Shown one piece after another: positions 10,129 through 20,500 of a stretch of DNA of 64,000 nucleotides; the stretch's first letter is position 1, and each line of letters begins with the position of its first letter. The notes below the pieces were generated by a model. That model had not been told where the DNA came from. It made no database searches and worked only from the letters and a program-made list of their open reading frames with translations. The stretch lies in assembly GCF_023283485.1 (NCBI RefSeq), contig NZ_JAKILU010000018.1:1-64000 (forward strand), in the 5' to 3' direction. Both the position numbers and the translations under genes were made by a program. The DNA comes from Shewanella glacialipiscicola (GTDB lineage Bacteria; Pseudomonadota; Gammaproteobacteria; Enterobacterales; Shewanellaceae).

Positions 10129-11954
10129 AAAAACTACTCAGCCTTATTTTTACATCTTTATTGTTCCTCACGCCCTTAGCCCACAGTGAAGGAGTTTTCG
10201 ATAATAAATTCGACTTCATGAAGAGTGAACCAGAATTGATGCCTGTCGATCAAGCTTTTGCCTTCGATTTCAAGCAAGAAGGTAATCAGGTCAAGCTCAA
10301 TTGGGTGATTGCCGACGGCTACTATATGTACCGTGACAAACTTAAATTTAGCGTCAATGGCGCAGAATTAGGCACAATAGCGCTGCCAAAGGGTAAACCC
10401 CATAATGATGAGTATTTTGGCGAACAAGAAGTCTATTACACCTATGTAGATATTCCCGTAGGCCTAAAACAAGCCGATGAGAAAGCCACGCTCACAGTCA
10501 CTTTTATGGGCTGTGCCGAAGGTAAATTGTGTTATCCCCCAACAAAACGTGAAGTCGTTTTAAAAGCAGTCGCGGCCAATGATGGTTTAATTGCAGGTGC
10601 CAAAACAACAGAATCTGCCGCAATAGCAGAGCCAAGTGTTACTGATAAATCTAATACGCAGCCGATTACTCAGCAAGATACCCTAAGCCAAATGCTATCA
10701 AACGACAGCTTGATTTGGACTTTAGTCATCTTCTTTGGTTTAGGGGTCGGCCTGGCATTAACGCCTTGTGTGTTCCCCATGTACCCGATTTTGTCAGGCA
10801 TTATTGTCGGCCAAGGGAAAAAACTCTCCACCGCGAAAGCCTTCACGCTATCGATGGCTTACGTACAAGGTATGGCGATCACTTACTCTATTTTAGGGTT
10901 AGTGGTGGCATCGGCGGGACTTAAATACCAAGCGGCATTGCAACACCCAGCGGTGTTAGTGGTACTCGCCATTCTGTTTTTTGTACTCAGCTTATCAATG
11001 TTTGGCCTGTACGATTTAAAGCTGCCATCAAGCTGGCAGCAGAAGATGAACTCTGTATCAAACAACCAAAAAGGCGGCAACTTAGTTGGCGTATTCTTTA
11101 TGGGCGTGATTTCTGGTCTTGTTGCTTCACCTTGTACAACCGCGCCACTGTCTGGCGCACTGGTTTATGTCGCCCAAACCGGCGACCTACTCCAAGGTTT
11201 CTTAGCCTTATATGTGCTGAGTATGGGCATGGGTCTACCACTACTTATTATCGGGACTTCAGGCGGTAAACTATTACCTAGAGCCGGCGCTTGGATGGAC
11301 ATAATCAAAACTGTCTTCGGCTTCTTGCTGATTGCTGTGTCTATCGTAATGCTCGGCCGTATTTGGACGGGCGTAATATCTGATGTGCTCTGGTCACTGT
11401 GGGGCGTGAGCTTCACCGGCTACTTAATGCATCAAAACAAACTCAGCCCCTTTAATTGGAAACAAACGGTCCGTGCTGTGTTGTTAACTCTGATGCTACT
11501 GGCGAGTTTCTCCTATGGATTCCAAGCCGTGATGGGTCACTTTGGCTTTAATCACAATCCTGTAGGCACAACGGCAACCACCGAAGAAGTCCATGGCTTT
11601 AAACGTATTAAGTCGATTGAAGATCTTGAGTATGAAATCGCCGCCGCTAGCGCCCAAGGTAAGCCCGTGATGCTGGATCTCTACGCTGATTGGTGTGTGG
11701 CCTGTAAAGAATTTGAAGCCATTACCTTTAAGGATGCCGCTGTATTAGCCCGCATGAACAAAATCGTGCTACTACAAGCGGATGTGACTAAGAGTGACAA
11801 GGTGGATGTGGCTTTACTCGAAAAATACCATGTACTTGGCCTGCCAACTTTATTGATATTTAACGAACAAGGCGAGCAAAGGGAAGATTTACGTGTCACC
11901 GGCTTTATGGGCCCCAAAGATTTTGCAGCCCATTTAGATCATCTGGTGAAATAG
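10125..11954 (+). CDS. dsbD: Thiol:disulfide interchange protein DsbD
   Basis: DsbD carries electrons from cytoplasmic thioredoxin across the inner membrane to periplasmic DsbC, DsbG and cytochrome c maturation proteins. The start at 10125 gives a signal peptide (MKKLLSLIFTSLLFL), an N-terminal alpha domain with its cysteine pair (GCAEGKLCYPP, about residue 135), a central domain of about eight membrane helices with LTPCVFPMYP and SPCTTAPLSG, and a C-terminal thioredoxin domain with WCVACK. All six catalytic cysteines are present. The gene overlaps cutA by four bases. Its role fits an organism rich in c-type cytochromes. Confidence 0.98.
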   Translation: MKKLLSLIFTSLLFLTPLAHSEGVFDNKFDFMKSEPELMPVDQAFAFDFKQEGNQVKLNWVIADGYYMYRDKLKFSVNGAELGTIALPKGKPHNDEYFGEQEVYYTYVDIPVGLKQADEKATLTVTFMGCAEGKLCYPPTKREVVLKAVAANDGLIAGAKTTESAAIAEPSVTDKSNTQPITQQDTLSQMLSNDSLIWTLVIFFGLGVGLALTPCVFPMYPILSGIIVGQGKKLSTAKAFTLSMAYVQGMAITYSILGLVVASAGLKYQAALQHPAVLVVLAILFFVLSLSMFGLYDLKLPSSWQQKMNSVSNNQKGGNLVGVFFMGVISGLVASPCTTAPLSGALVYVAQTGDLLQGFLALYVLSMGMGLPLLIIGTSGGKLLPRAGAWMDIIKTVFGFLLIAVSIVMLGRIWTGVISDVLWSLWGVSFTGYLMHQNKLSPFNWKQTVRAVLLTLMLLASFSYGFQAVMGHFGFNHNPVGTTATTEEVHGFKRIKSIEDLEYEIAAASAQGKPVMLDLYADWCVACKEFEAITFKDAAVLARMNKIVLLQADVTKSDKVDVALLEKYHVLGLPTLLIFNEQGEQREDLRVTGFMGPKDFAAHLDHLVK

Positions 11955-12061
11955 CCACGACTAAGGTGTCGTCGTTTAAATGTGGTCGCTGAGATATAAA
12001 ACCCTTGAGCAATTTAGCTCGCACTTGTTTTAAGCAACAGGGGATTTACTGCAACACCAAT

Positions 12062-12097
12062 AAAAAGCGGACTTTTTTCATTAAAAGTCCGCTTTTT
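12062..12097. terminator. Terminator after cutA-dsbD
   Basis: AAAAAGCGGACTTTT (12062-12076) pairs perfectly with AAAAGTCCGCTTTTT (12083-12097) across a six-base loop, followed by a T run. It lies 108 bp past the dsbD stop, and there is a T run on both strands. Confidence 0.85.
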
Positions 12098-12162
12098 TGT
12101 TCAAGTGTCATAGATTTCTTATACAATCACTGAGAATTTTAGACTTTTTGGATTAGAGCGTA

Positions 12163-13827
12163 ATGGAACCTGCCATCCTCATCATCACACTTATCTGCGG
12201 CATGCTGGTCAGCCGTATAGGACTCCCACCACTCATCGGCTACTTAGTGGCGGGTTTTGTGCTATTTGTACTCGGGATCGATAAAGAAAGCCTGCCATTA
12301 TTGCAAGAGCTCGCCAATCTTGGTGTCACACTCCTCTTATTTGCCATCGGCTTAAAACTTGATATCCGCAGCCTATTTAAAGCTGAAGTATGGGCGGGGT
12401 CGAGCATACATTTAGTGCTCTCAATGTTGATTTTTATTCCGTTTCTTAAATTATTAGGTCTGGTCGGGTTAAGCCAACTCACCAGCCTTAACTTAGAGCA
12501 ACTGACATTAATTGCCTTTGCACTAAGTTTTTCCAGCACAGTGTTTGCGGTCAAAGTACTAGAAGATAAGGGCGACGTGCAATCACTCTACGGCCGCGTC
12601 GCCATTGGTATCTTGATTATGCAGGATATCTTCGCAGTGCTGTTTTTAACCATTTCTAAGGGCGATGTCCCTTCGGTATGGGCCTTTGCACTGTTGTTGC
12701 TTCCATTTGCTAGACCGCTTATCTATAAAATCTTCGACCGTGTTGGCCACGGTGAACTTTTAGTGCTATTTGGCCTAGTAATGGCACTCGTGGTAGGTGC
12801 TTGGTTATTTGAATCTGTTGGCTTAAAACCTGATCTTGGCGCACTGATCATCGGTATTTTACTTGCAGGCCATAAAAAGTCCTCAGAACTAGCAAAATCG
12901 CTGTTCTACTTTAAAGAGCTATTCCTTGTAGCCTTCTTTTTAACTATCGGTCTTAATGGATTACCGACAATATCAGATGTCGTCCTCGCGGCGCTGTTAG
13001 TGTTATTGATACCGCTTAAGATTTTAATGTTTGTCTATCTTCTTACCCGCTTTAAACTACGCTCACGTACCTCTATGTTAGGCTCGTTTAACTTAGGTAA
13101 CTTCAGTGAATTCGGTTTAATTGTTGCAGCGGTTGCGACCCATAAAGGCTGGCTCCCGCCTGAGTGGCTGGTGATTATTGCCGTAGCATTAAGTTTTAGC
13201 TTTTTACTCGCGGCGCCGCTCAATGCCACTGTCGGTGATATTTATCAACGGTTCCAGCGACGCTTAATTAAACTTGAAAAACGTCCGCTACACCCAGAAG
13301 ACAGGCCAATCGCTATTGGTAATCCACGTTTCTTAATCTTAGGTATGGGCCGTATTGGTAGCGGTGCCTATGATGAACTCAGAGCACAATTTGACGGCGA
13401 AATCCTCGGTATTGAGCATAAGCAAGATTTAGTTGATTTACATCGTTCCCTAGGCCGTAATGTTGTACGCGGTGATGCGGCGGATACCGATTTTTGGGAA
13501 AAACTGGATAATGCACCGAATCTTGAATTAGTCCTGTTAGCTATGCCCCACCATACGGGAAATATGTTTGCGGTCGAACAACTGAAAAAACTCGATTATC
13601 AAGGCAAAATCAGTGCGATAGTGCAATACAGTGATGACGCCACTGCGCTCAGAGAATTAGGTGTGCACAGTGTTTATAACTTATACGAAGCCGCAGGTGC
13701 CGGTTTTGTTGATCATGTCATTACTGAGCTACTAAAGAACTCTGAGAAAAATGCGCCGCAACTACCGCTAGCAGAAGATATTGTACAAGTCACTGATCCT
13801 AAAATTAATACCGGGCCCCACAGTTAA
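12163..13827 (+). CDS. Kef/YbaL-type K+/H+ antiporter with TrkA-N domain
   Basis: The 554-residue inner-membrane protein combines a CPA2-type monovalent cation/H+ exchanger domain (about 12 helices, residues 1-375, with GIGLKLDIRSL-like and SFSSTVFAVKVLED segments) and a cytoplasmic Rossmann domain (about 385-500, with ILGMGRIGSGAYDELR). The cation domain motif LIMQDIFAVLFL is typical of the KefB/KefC family. The TrkA-N domain suggests gating by NAD(H) or a thiol adduct, as in Kef systems. It differs from KefC in length and resembles YbaL. No ancillary KefF/KefG gene is adjacent. A terminator separates it from dsbD. Confidence 0.93.
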   Translation: MEPAILIITLICGMLVSRIGLPPLIGYLVAGFVLFVLGIDKESLPLLQELANLGVTLLLFAIGLKLDIRSLFKAEVWAGSSIHLVLSMLIFIPFLKLLGLVGLSQLTSLNLEQLTLIAFALSFSSTVFAVKVLEDKGDVQSLYGRVAIGILIMQDIFAVLFLTISKGDVPSVWAFALLLLPFARPLIYKIFDRVGHGELLVLFGLVMALVVGAWLFESVGLKPDLGALIIGILLAGHKKSSELAKSLFYFKELFLVAFFLTIGLNGLPTISDVVLAALLVLLIPLKILMFVYLLTRFKLRSRTSMLGSFNLGNFSEFGLIVAAVATHKGWLPPEWLVIIAVALSFSFLLAAPLNATVGDIYQRFQRRLIKLEKRPLHPEDRPIAIGNPRFLILGMGRIGSGAYDELRAQFDGEILGIEHKQDLVDLHRSLGRNVVRGDAADTDFWEKLDNAPNLELVLLAMPHHTGNMFAVEQLKKLDYQGKISAIVQYSDDATALRELGVHSVYNLYEAAGAGFVDHVITELLKNSEKNAPQLPLAEDIVQVTDPKINTGPHS

Positions 13828-13937
13828 GCACTCGCTAATATTTAACTGAATTAAAATCAGCCGCATAACGTTGCAGTTATATCTTCTGCAACATTGTGCG
13901 GCAGCTACAAAAATAACATAAACTATTACAAGTCAAC

Positions 13938-14060
13938 ATGTTACAAAAAGTCGTCATCCTATTGTGCTCATTTTCACTGTCAGTATTGGCTTTCTCATTA
14001 TTACCTATCGTTTTTTCATCACAAAATCGCAGTTACATAGCCGACTCAGTCATGATATAA
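13938..14060 (+). CDS. Possible 40-residue hydrophobic small protein
   Basis: An ATG at 13938 opens 40 codons ending at TAA 14058-14060. The product begins MLQKVVILLCSFSLSVLAFS, which looks like a signal peptide or single membrane helix, and ends in a polar tail. No clear ribosome binding site is present, and the frame ends 49 bp ahead of galK, so it may be chance coding in the galK leader. Confidence 0.25.
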   Translation: MLQKVVILLCSFSLSVLAFSLLPIVFSSQNRSYIADSVMI

Positions 14061-14109
14061 ATCGAAGACAAGAACGAAATTAGCTCAGCTTTTTGGAATT
14101 TTTTACAGC

Positions 14110-15255
14110 ATGTCAAATCCTGCGCAGCGCGCCACTAAGTTATTTGTCCAAACCTTTGGTACTAAACCCGATGATTTATACCAAGCCCCTGGACGTGTCA
14201 ATCTGATCGGTGAATACACTGATTACAACGACGGTTTTGTACTCCCCGCCGCCATTAATTTTCATACGGTTATTGCTGTTAAACGCCGTGACGACACTAA
14301 GTTTCGTGCCGTTGCCGATGCATTTCCCGGGCAAATTAAAGAATGGAACTTCAGCCACGAAAATGACATGGATCCGCAGGACGGTTGGGTCAATTATCTT
14401 AAGGGTTTGACTGCGGCAATGGCGCAAACGGGCTTATTAGCCAAGGGGTTAGATTTAGCTATTGTGGGCGATGTACCACTAGCGGCGGGTTTATCTTCAT
14501 CCGGCGCTCTAGTTGTTGCCTTTGGCACTGCCATCAGTGATACCAGTCAACTACATTTATCCCCAATGGCGGTGGCGCAGCTTGCACAGCGAGGCGAGCA
14601 CAGATACGTCGAATCTGCCTGCGGTATTATGGATCAAATGTGCAGCGCCATGGGCGAACAAGACCATGCACTGCTAATCGATTGCTTAGATCTTGATAGC
14701 GAAGCCATACCCATTCCTGAAAACTTAAGTCTTATCATTATTGACGCCCATATTGAGAAACAGCGTTTAGCCGCCGCCAATCAACAGCGCCGCGACGAAT
14801 GCGCACAAGCTGCCGAATACTTTGGTCTAAATGCGCTACGCCATCTCGACTTGCGCCGATTAGAAAGAGCAAAAGCTGACCTAGATGAAGTGCTATATCG
14901 CCGTGCCAGGCATGTCATCACTGAGAACCAACGCACTCAGAGTGCAGCGCGCGCGTTAGAACAAAATAACATTAAAAAATTAAGCCACTTAATGGCAGAG
15001 TCCCATGCTTCACTGCGTGATGATTTTGACATCACACTCCCCGAATTTGATATCTTAGTTGAGATTGTCAGCCAAGTTATCGGCGAACGTGGCGGCATAC
15101 GTATGACCGATGGTTGCGTGGTTGCCTTAGTCGACCATGAACTGACCGATGCGGTTGTTGCGGCGGTTGAAGGCGAATTTTTAGATAAAACCGGTATAGA
15201 TGCCACTGTCTATTTATGTTCTGCCAGTGCAGGCGCGGGACGAATAGATAATTAA
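14110..15255 (+). CDS. galK: Galactokinase GalK, motif III core missing
   Basis: Galactokinase phosphorylates alpha-D-galactose at C1 with ATP, the first Leloir step. This 381-residue protein has GHMP-kinase motif I (GRVNLIGEYTDYNDGFVLP), motif II (VPLAAGLSSSGALVVA) and the catalytic-site segment ACGIMDQMCSAMG. Motif III, normally RMTGGGFGGC, reads RMTDGC at residues 331-336: four residues of the glycine loop are gone in frame. The rest of the C-terminus aligns normally. No galT, galE, galM or transporter gene adjoins it. The likely result is a weakened or dead kinase, although the reading frame is intact. Confidence 0.93.
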   Translation: MSNPAQRATKLFVQTFGTKPDDLYQAPGRVNLIGEYTDYNDGFVLPAAINFHTVIAVKRRDDTKFRAVADAFPGQIKEWNFSHENDMDPQDGWVNYLKGLTAAMAQTGLLAKGLDLAIVGDVPLAAGLSSSGALVVAFGTAISDTSQLHLSPMAVAQLAQRGEHRYVESACGIMDQMCSAMGEQDHALLIDCLDLDSEAIPIPENLSLIIIDAHIEKQRLAAANQQRRDECAQAAEYFGLNALRHLDLRRLERAKADLDEVLYRRARHVITENQRTQSAARALEQNNIKKLSHLMAESHASLRDDFDITLPEFDILVEIVSQVIGERGGIRMTDGCVVALVDHELTDAVVAAVEGEFLDKTGIDATVYLCSASAGAGRIDN

Positions 15256-15492
15256 GTTATTGTATAACAAGAACCATTTAATAATGGCTCTAGTGGCAAG
15301 TGATGAAAAGATGAATAAACCATTACGCCCATTATCAATTCGACGTTGACGCATCATGATAAGCGGATAAAGGTAGTCAGTGCGGGCTTTAACGGTAAGC
15401 AATATAGCGGTGAGTAAATAGAATGGTAAGGAATAAAATAAGCACTATTTTACTCCTTACACTCACTGAGTTTTTAGGCCGCTGACTCAGTG

Positions 15493-15906
15493 TTAATCAT
15501 CAAAACTGTCGCTCCAATCATCATCAAAATCAACGCCAACGGCATCGGATTCAATTTCTGGTTCAACTTCAGGTTTTGCCTTACGTACAGGCGCAGTTTC
15601 CTTGACGTTGTTGAGGTCAATACGGGCTTGATGCTTACTCATGAATTCGGCTCTCGCCGCCTTCCATGCACCACTAAACTTAGTCTCAGCCGCTTTTAAC
15701 GCCGCATCATCCAAGTCATAGAGATTCCCTTTAACGATATCTTCTACATACTCAATAATCGCATTACGATCAGTGTTGTATAAGTAGATACGGCCGGGAG
15801 AGGCTTCTGGCAACTGGTTATCATGGACGACAATCACGTTGCCTTTCGATGTTCTCAGCTCACCATACCAAATCTGTTTCTTTGCTGTGTTATACATATA
15901 TGCCAA
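15493..15906 (-). CDS. Uncharacterised conserved-type protein with acidic tail
   Basis: I do not recognise this 137-residue protein. It has a compact N-terminal half (MAYMYNTAKKQIWYGELRTS, then YLYNTDRNAIIEYVEDIV), an alanine-rich helical middle, and a strongly acidic, aspartate-rich C-terminus ending DFDDDWSDSFDD. It has no signal peptide or membrane helix, so it is probably cytoplasmic. It converges on galK. Codon use looks like the core genes, which supports it being real. The acidic tail might mimic nucleic acid or bind a basic partner; that is speculation. Confidence 0.75.
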   Translation of the reverse strand: MAYMYNTAKKQIWYGELRTSKGNVIVVHDNQLPEASPGRIYLYNTDRNAIIEYVEDIVKGNLYDLDDAALKAAETKFSGAWKAARAEFMSKHQARIDLNNVKETAPVRKAKPEVEPEIESDAVGVDFDDDWSDSFDD

Positions 15907-16224
15907 TACCCTTAAATCAACACATACACTATGAGTTTTTTAGGTTGAATAAGCTAAACATCACTTGCTTTGAACCACTAATAGCGCCGAAAAATATCTG
16001 ACGTTTTCAAGTGGGTATTTTTACAGAAAATTGCCGAGAATCAATGCCTCAAACCATGAAATTTTCACTTATTTGGTATTAATTTCAATCAAAGTGCTGA
16101 AAAAGACTTGTCCTTATCGACTTTAGCCGAAAAAAACGTCACGGCAAGTTTTATTCTTGTCATAAAATCATCAAAGCGCACAATAATCTACAAGTCATCA
16201 TCGACGGTCATGTTTATTTTATTA
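15907..16224. other. 318-bp gap, nothing assigned
   Basis: The stretch should hold the promoter of the small leftward gene ending at 15493 and the 3' end of the leftward oxidoreductase transcript. No convincing hairpin terminator or small gene was seen. Confidence 0.5.
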
Positions 16225-17226
16225 TCACACTAAGGTTAAAACGATCTTTCCACGGTGCTGGCCTGACTCCATCAAAGCATGTGCTTTAGCCGCCTCCCCC
16301 AGTGGAAAGGTCGCAAAAATATGTGGCACTATTTTATGGGCATTTAATAATGGCCATACTTTTTCAAATAATTCGGCGGCGATGGTAGCTTTAGCCTCTA
16401 CACTTTGTGGCCTTAGCGTTGAGCCTGTCCACATGATCCGTTTTGCCATTAATCTGAAAATATCTACCTCAGCCTTAGGGCCACGCTGCATTGCCACCGA
16501 TACCATACGCCCGTCCATCGCTAAGGCTTGTAAATCGAGATTAATAAAATCGCCACCGGCGATATCAAATACCACGTTAACGCCTTTATCTTGGGTGAGC
16601 GCCATCACAGGTTCGACAAAGTTCTGAGTACGATAGTTGATGACTTCCTCAGCGCCCAGACTTAAACAGTAATCACGCTTTTCATCATGTCCTGTGGTAG
16701 CGATGACCTTAGCGCCTAATGCACTGGCGAGCTGAATTGCCGTACTACCGATACCGCCTGAGCCGCCGTGGATCAGCACAGTTTCACCGGCTTTTAGTCC
16801 CGCACGTATAAATAGGTTACCCCATACGGTGAAAAAGGTTTCGGGTAATGCAGCCGCTTGCACATAGCTAAAGCCCGTTGGAATAGGTAAACAGTGGGCG
16901 GCATAGGTGAGCACATACTCGCCATAACCGCCGCCCGGCACTAGGGCACATACTTTATCGTTGATTTGCCATTGATTTACTCCTTCTCCAAGAGCACAAA
17001 TATCCCCTGCAACTTCAAGTCCAATAATAGGTGATGCCCCTGGTGGAGGTGGATAAGCGCCCACTCTTTGTTTTATATCGGGCCCATTCACCCCAGCAGC
17101 ATGTACGCGGATCAAGACTTGCCCTGCGACAGGCACAGGCAAAGGCGAGCGCGATAGCTGCATCACCTCAGGGCTACCGGGTTGCTCAACATAAATATGG
17201 GTGTAATCGCGGGGTAAAGCTGACAT
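16225..17226 (-). CDS. Zinc-free NAD(P)H quinone oxidoreductase, PIG3/QorA type
   Basis: The 333-residue member of the medium-chain dehydrogenase family has the N-terminal GroES-like fold (VLIRVHAAGVNGPDIKQR) and a Rossmann domain with the NADPH-binding motif LIHGGSGGIGSTAIQLA near residue 145. The structural zinc cysteines and catalytic zinc ligands of alcohol dehydrogenases are absent, and GAYPPPPGASPIIGLEVAG matches the PIG3-like quinone oxidoreductases. It probably reduces quinones or reactive carbonyls in the cytoplasm with NADPH. It is monocistronic, with no regulator nearby. Confidence 0.93.
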   Translation of the reverse strand: MSALPRDYTHIYVEQPGSPEVMQLSRSPLPVPVAGQVLIRVHAAGVNGPDIKQRVGAYPPPPGASPIIGLEVAGDICALGEGVNQWQINDKVCALVPGGGYGEYVLTYAAHCLPIPTGFSYVQAAALPETFFTVWGNLFIRAGLKAGETVLIHGGSGGIGSTAIQLASALGAKVIATTGHDEKRDYCLSLGAEEVINYRTQNFVEPVMALTQDKGVNVVFDIAGGDFINLDLQALAMDGRMVSVAMQRGPKAEVDIFRLMAKRIMWTGSTLRPQSVEAKATIAAELFEKVWPLLNAHKIVPHIFATFPLGEAAKAHALMESGQHRGKIVLTLV

Positions 17227-17558
17227 AAAAGCTCCTTTGAGGATGGCACTTTTGCTTAATAACAGATTGTGATGGATTAACCGTATGAGTCTAATTATCG
17301 ATATGATAGATGTGAATCTTGATATGCTTAAGCTAGCGTGATTTCAAACCAAATAGCCACCATTATTCCTATTATTGATAAATTTTCATACCTATTGGCG
17401 TGGCAATCAATACGGCAAACTAAATGAATAGCATCAATAGCGTAATGTCAGTTTTAATCCGCCAACAGTACGCTTTAAATCTCTTTTTGTGCGGCTAAAC
17501 CAGAGTTAGGCCTAAAGCCTTTAGGTTTAGCCGCGCACTATTTAGTGCTAGGCGTAAT
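17227..17558. other. 332-bp gap with one large stem-loop
   Basis: Between the oxidoreductase start and the RND pump stop there is no gene. GTGCGGCTAAACC (17489-17501) pairs with GGTTTAGCCGCGCAC (17524-17538), with a two-base bulge and an inner CCTAAAG/CCTTTAGG pairing. It lies 20 bp past the pump stop, but on the pump strand it is followed by As rather than Us, so it may stabilise the mRNA end rather than terminate. Confidence 0.55.
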
Positions 17559-20500
17559 TTAAGTTAGACGTAATTTAGCGAGTACATCTTTTTCTTTAAG
17601 CTCAGCCATTGCGACATAGGCCACTGGCACCACAAATAGCGAGAAAAAAGTGCCTGTCAGTAATCCACCAACCAACACTAAACCGATATTGGCTAAACCT
17701 AAGGAGCCAGGCCCTGAAGCCAGTGCTAAAGGTATCGCACTTAAAATCATCGTCAGCGAAGTCATTAAAATTGGTCTTAAACGAGATTTAGCACTGCTGA
17801 GCGCCGCTTCAATCGCATTCAAACCTTGAGCCTGTTGCTTATTTGCAAACTCCACCAGCAAAATGCCGTGTTTTGTCACCAGTCCCACTAAGGTGAGTAG
17901 ACCAATTTGTGAGTAAATATTCATGCTCTGGCCGAACAGGGTTAAGGTCAGCAATGCACCAACAATACACAAGGGTACCGTCAGTAAGATGATTAAGGGA
18001 TCAACAAAGCTTTCAAACTGCGCGGCCAAAATCAGATAGATAAACACCAGTGCTAACAAAAATAACGACTGAGTGCCCGCTTGTGAATCCATTAAGTCCT
18101 TCACCACTCCATTGTATTTAAAACCTTGGGCATCATTGAGTAACAATGGCAATTGCTCGTCTAAGTAGGTTTTAATTTCGTCGGTAGAATAACCGGGCAT
18201 AATATCTGCCGTCAGCTCAGCGCTATCAAGACCCATAAAGGTCTTAATGTTAGATTCTGCCGTTGTTTGCTTAATCGACACGAATTGCGATAAAGGTAAG
18301 GCTTGTCCTGATTCGGAGGTGACATAAAGCTTATTCAACACACTGAAATCACTTAGCTTGTCTAAGTTAACTTGTACTTGTATTGGATAGGTAAAGCCAT
18401 CGGTGGCATGTAAATCCGCCGCTTTTACCGAGCCAAGGAAGGTCGAAAGCGCATTAGTCACGTCGCCATAACTCACGCCTGAAAGAATAATCGCGTTGCG
18501 ATCGATAGACAAATCGTAGCGCAGCTGATCACGCAGCACAGAGTTATCCACGTTAGTCACTCCAGAATAATCCTCCAGTAGTTTTTGGACTTTGGCGGCA
18601 GTGGCGTTGAGCTCATCTTTGTTACGATCTAAGGTCGTCAGCTCTAAACGTAAGTTATTGGCAATGCTGAGGTTATTGGCCGAGCGAATGCTAAAGGACA
18701 TGTTATAGGCAGAAACGCTTGCCTTTGATTTAGTCATCAAGTCATTAATAACATCATCAATACCTTCACTGCGTTCACCCCAAGGCTTAAGCAGCACATG
18801 GTTCACAGGTTCGCCCTCGATATAGGACAAGTTAGCGCCAACGGCGGGATGACCATCCATCACGCCATTAAGCTCAGCATTGTGATTAAGATGATACTGA
18901 CGTCCCACGCCTGTAGGGCCATTAGATGCCACATCGATAAAGCCTGAATCTTCCGCAGGCAACAGTATTTTAGGTAATTGCCAGTAAGCGATACCGGCAA
19001 GACCGACGAGAACCACAGCGGCACCGAACATTAAGCGTTTACGGACAAACCACTTCTCCAGCTCTTTAATATATAAATAATTTAATTGCTGTAGCGCATT
19101 CTCGACTCGGTTAAACCATTGCGGCTGCTGTGCTGTGGTATTGATAAGATACGCACTCATCATCGGTGATAATGTTAGCGCTACCATGCCAGAGATTATT
19201 ACCGCAGCGGCTAAGGTAAAGGAGAATTGCCTAAACAAATCAGCGGTTAACCCTGACATCAATCCAATCGGTAAATACACCGCCACTAAGGTTAGCGTCA
19301 TGGCAATAATAGGGAAGATAATCTCCTGACACCCTTTAATCGCGGCGTTAAAGGGTGTTTCACCGTTTTCAATATGCCGATAACAATTTTCAACCACCAC
19401 AATGGCATCGTCCACCACTAAGCCAATGGCCAAGATAATCGCCAGAATGGTCAACACATTGATGCTAAAACCTAGGGCCGACATCACGGCAAACACCCCA
19501 ATCACACATACGGGAATAGTAATAATCGGGATTGATGCAGCGCGTAGGCTGCCCAAAAATAACACTACGACCAAAGAGACTAAAATCACCGCCTCAATCA
19601 GTGCAGAAAATCCTTCATCGATAGAAGCCTCAATAAAGTCAGCCTGATTATAGGCCAAGGTCATTTCTAATCCCTGGAGTAAATGCTGTTGCATGCGCGC
19701 AATTTCAGCCTTAATGTTCACCGCGACTGTCACTGGGTTTGCATTGCTCAAAGGCAAAATCTGCAGTGACATCGCACTGTGCCCACCGATAGATAGCATA
19801 CTCGGCGACAGACTTTCTTCACCCATTACCACATCGGCAACATCAGCCACGCGGATGATCTTGCCCTCGCTGACTTTGATCACCAGATCTTTCACATCAT
19901 CCAGTGTTTCAACTTGATTTAACGGGTTAATTGAGAAATCCCGCGACTTCCCCTTAATTGCCCCCGAGGTAAAACTGGCATTATAAGAACCTAAGGTGCC
20001 TACTACATCGGCGGCCTTAATGTTTAACGCCTTCATTTGCTCAGGGTTAAGCCAAACTCTCACCGCCTTTTGTGAACCACCATACGGCCCCCACACAGCA
20101 CCAACACCTTGAACTTGCTTAAGTTGCGGTACTAACTGTTGGCTAATGTAGTCATACATAACCTGCTTTTCCATACCGCCTGCATTGACAAAGGTGATGA
20201 TATTACTCGCAGCATCTGTTGCCGAGGTATCGTCGGTAACGGTAGGTTTATCTATCATGCTCTGGGGGAAATCGTTGATCCCTTCAACACTACTGCGCAG
20301 CTTATTCATTAAGTTGGTGTAGTCGATATCACTGGTATCGTCATTGAATTTAATCGTTAACGAGCAGCGCCCTTCGCTACAGTCGGTCGACATAGTATCG
20401 ACCTTATCAATACCCGAAGCCGCCGCAATGAGCTTATCGGCCACATTGCTCGACATAAAATCGGCGCTCGCCCCTGCAATTGAGGCATTAACAGAGGCCG

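Noticed and set aside
17489..17538. Stem-loop after the RND pump as an intrinsic terminator
   Set aside because: On the pump strand it is followed by As, not Us; kept only as a stem-loop in the gap entry.
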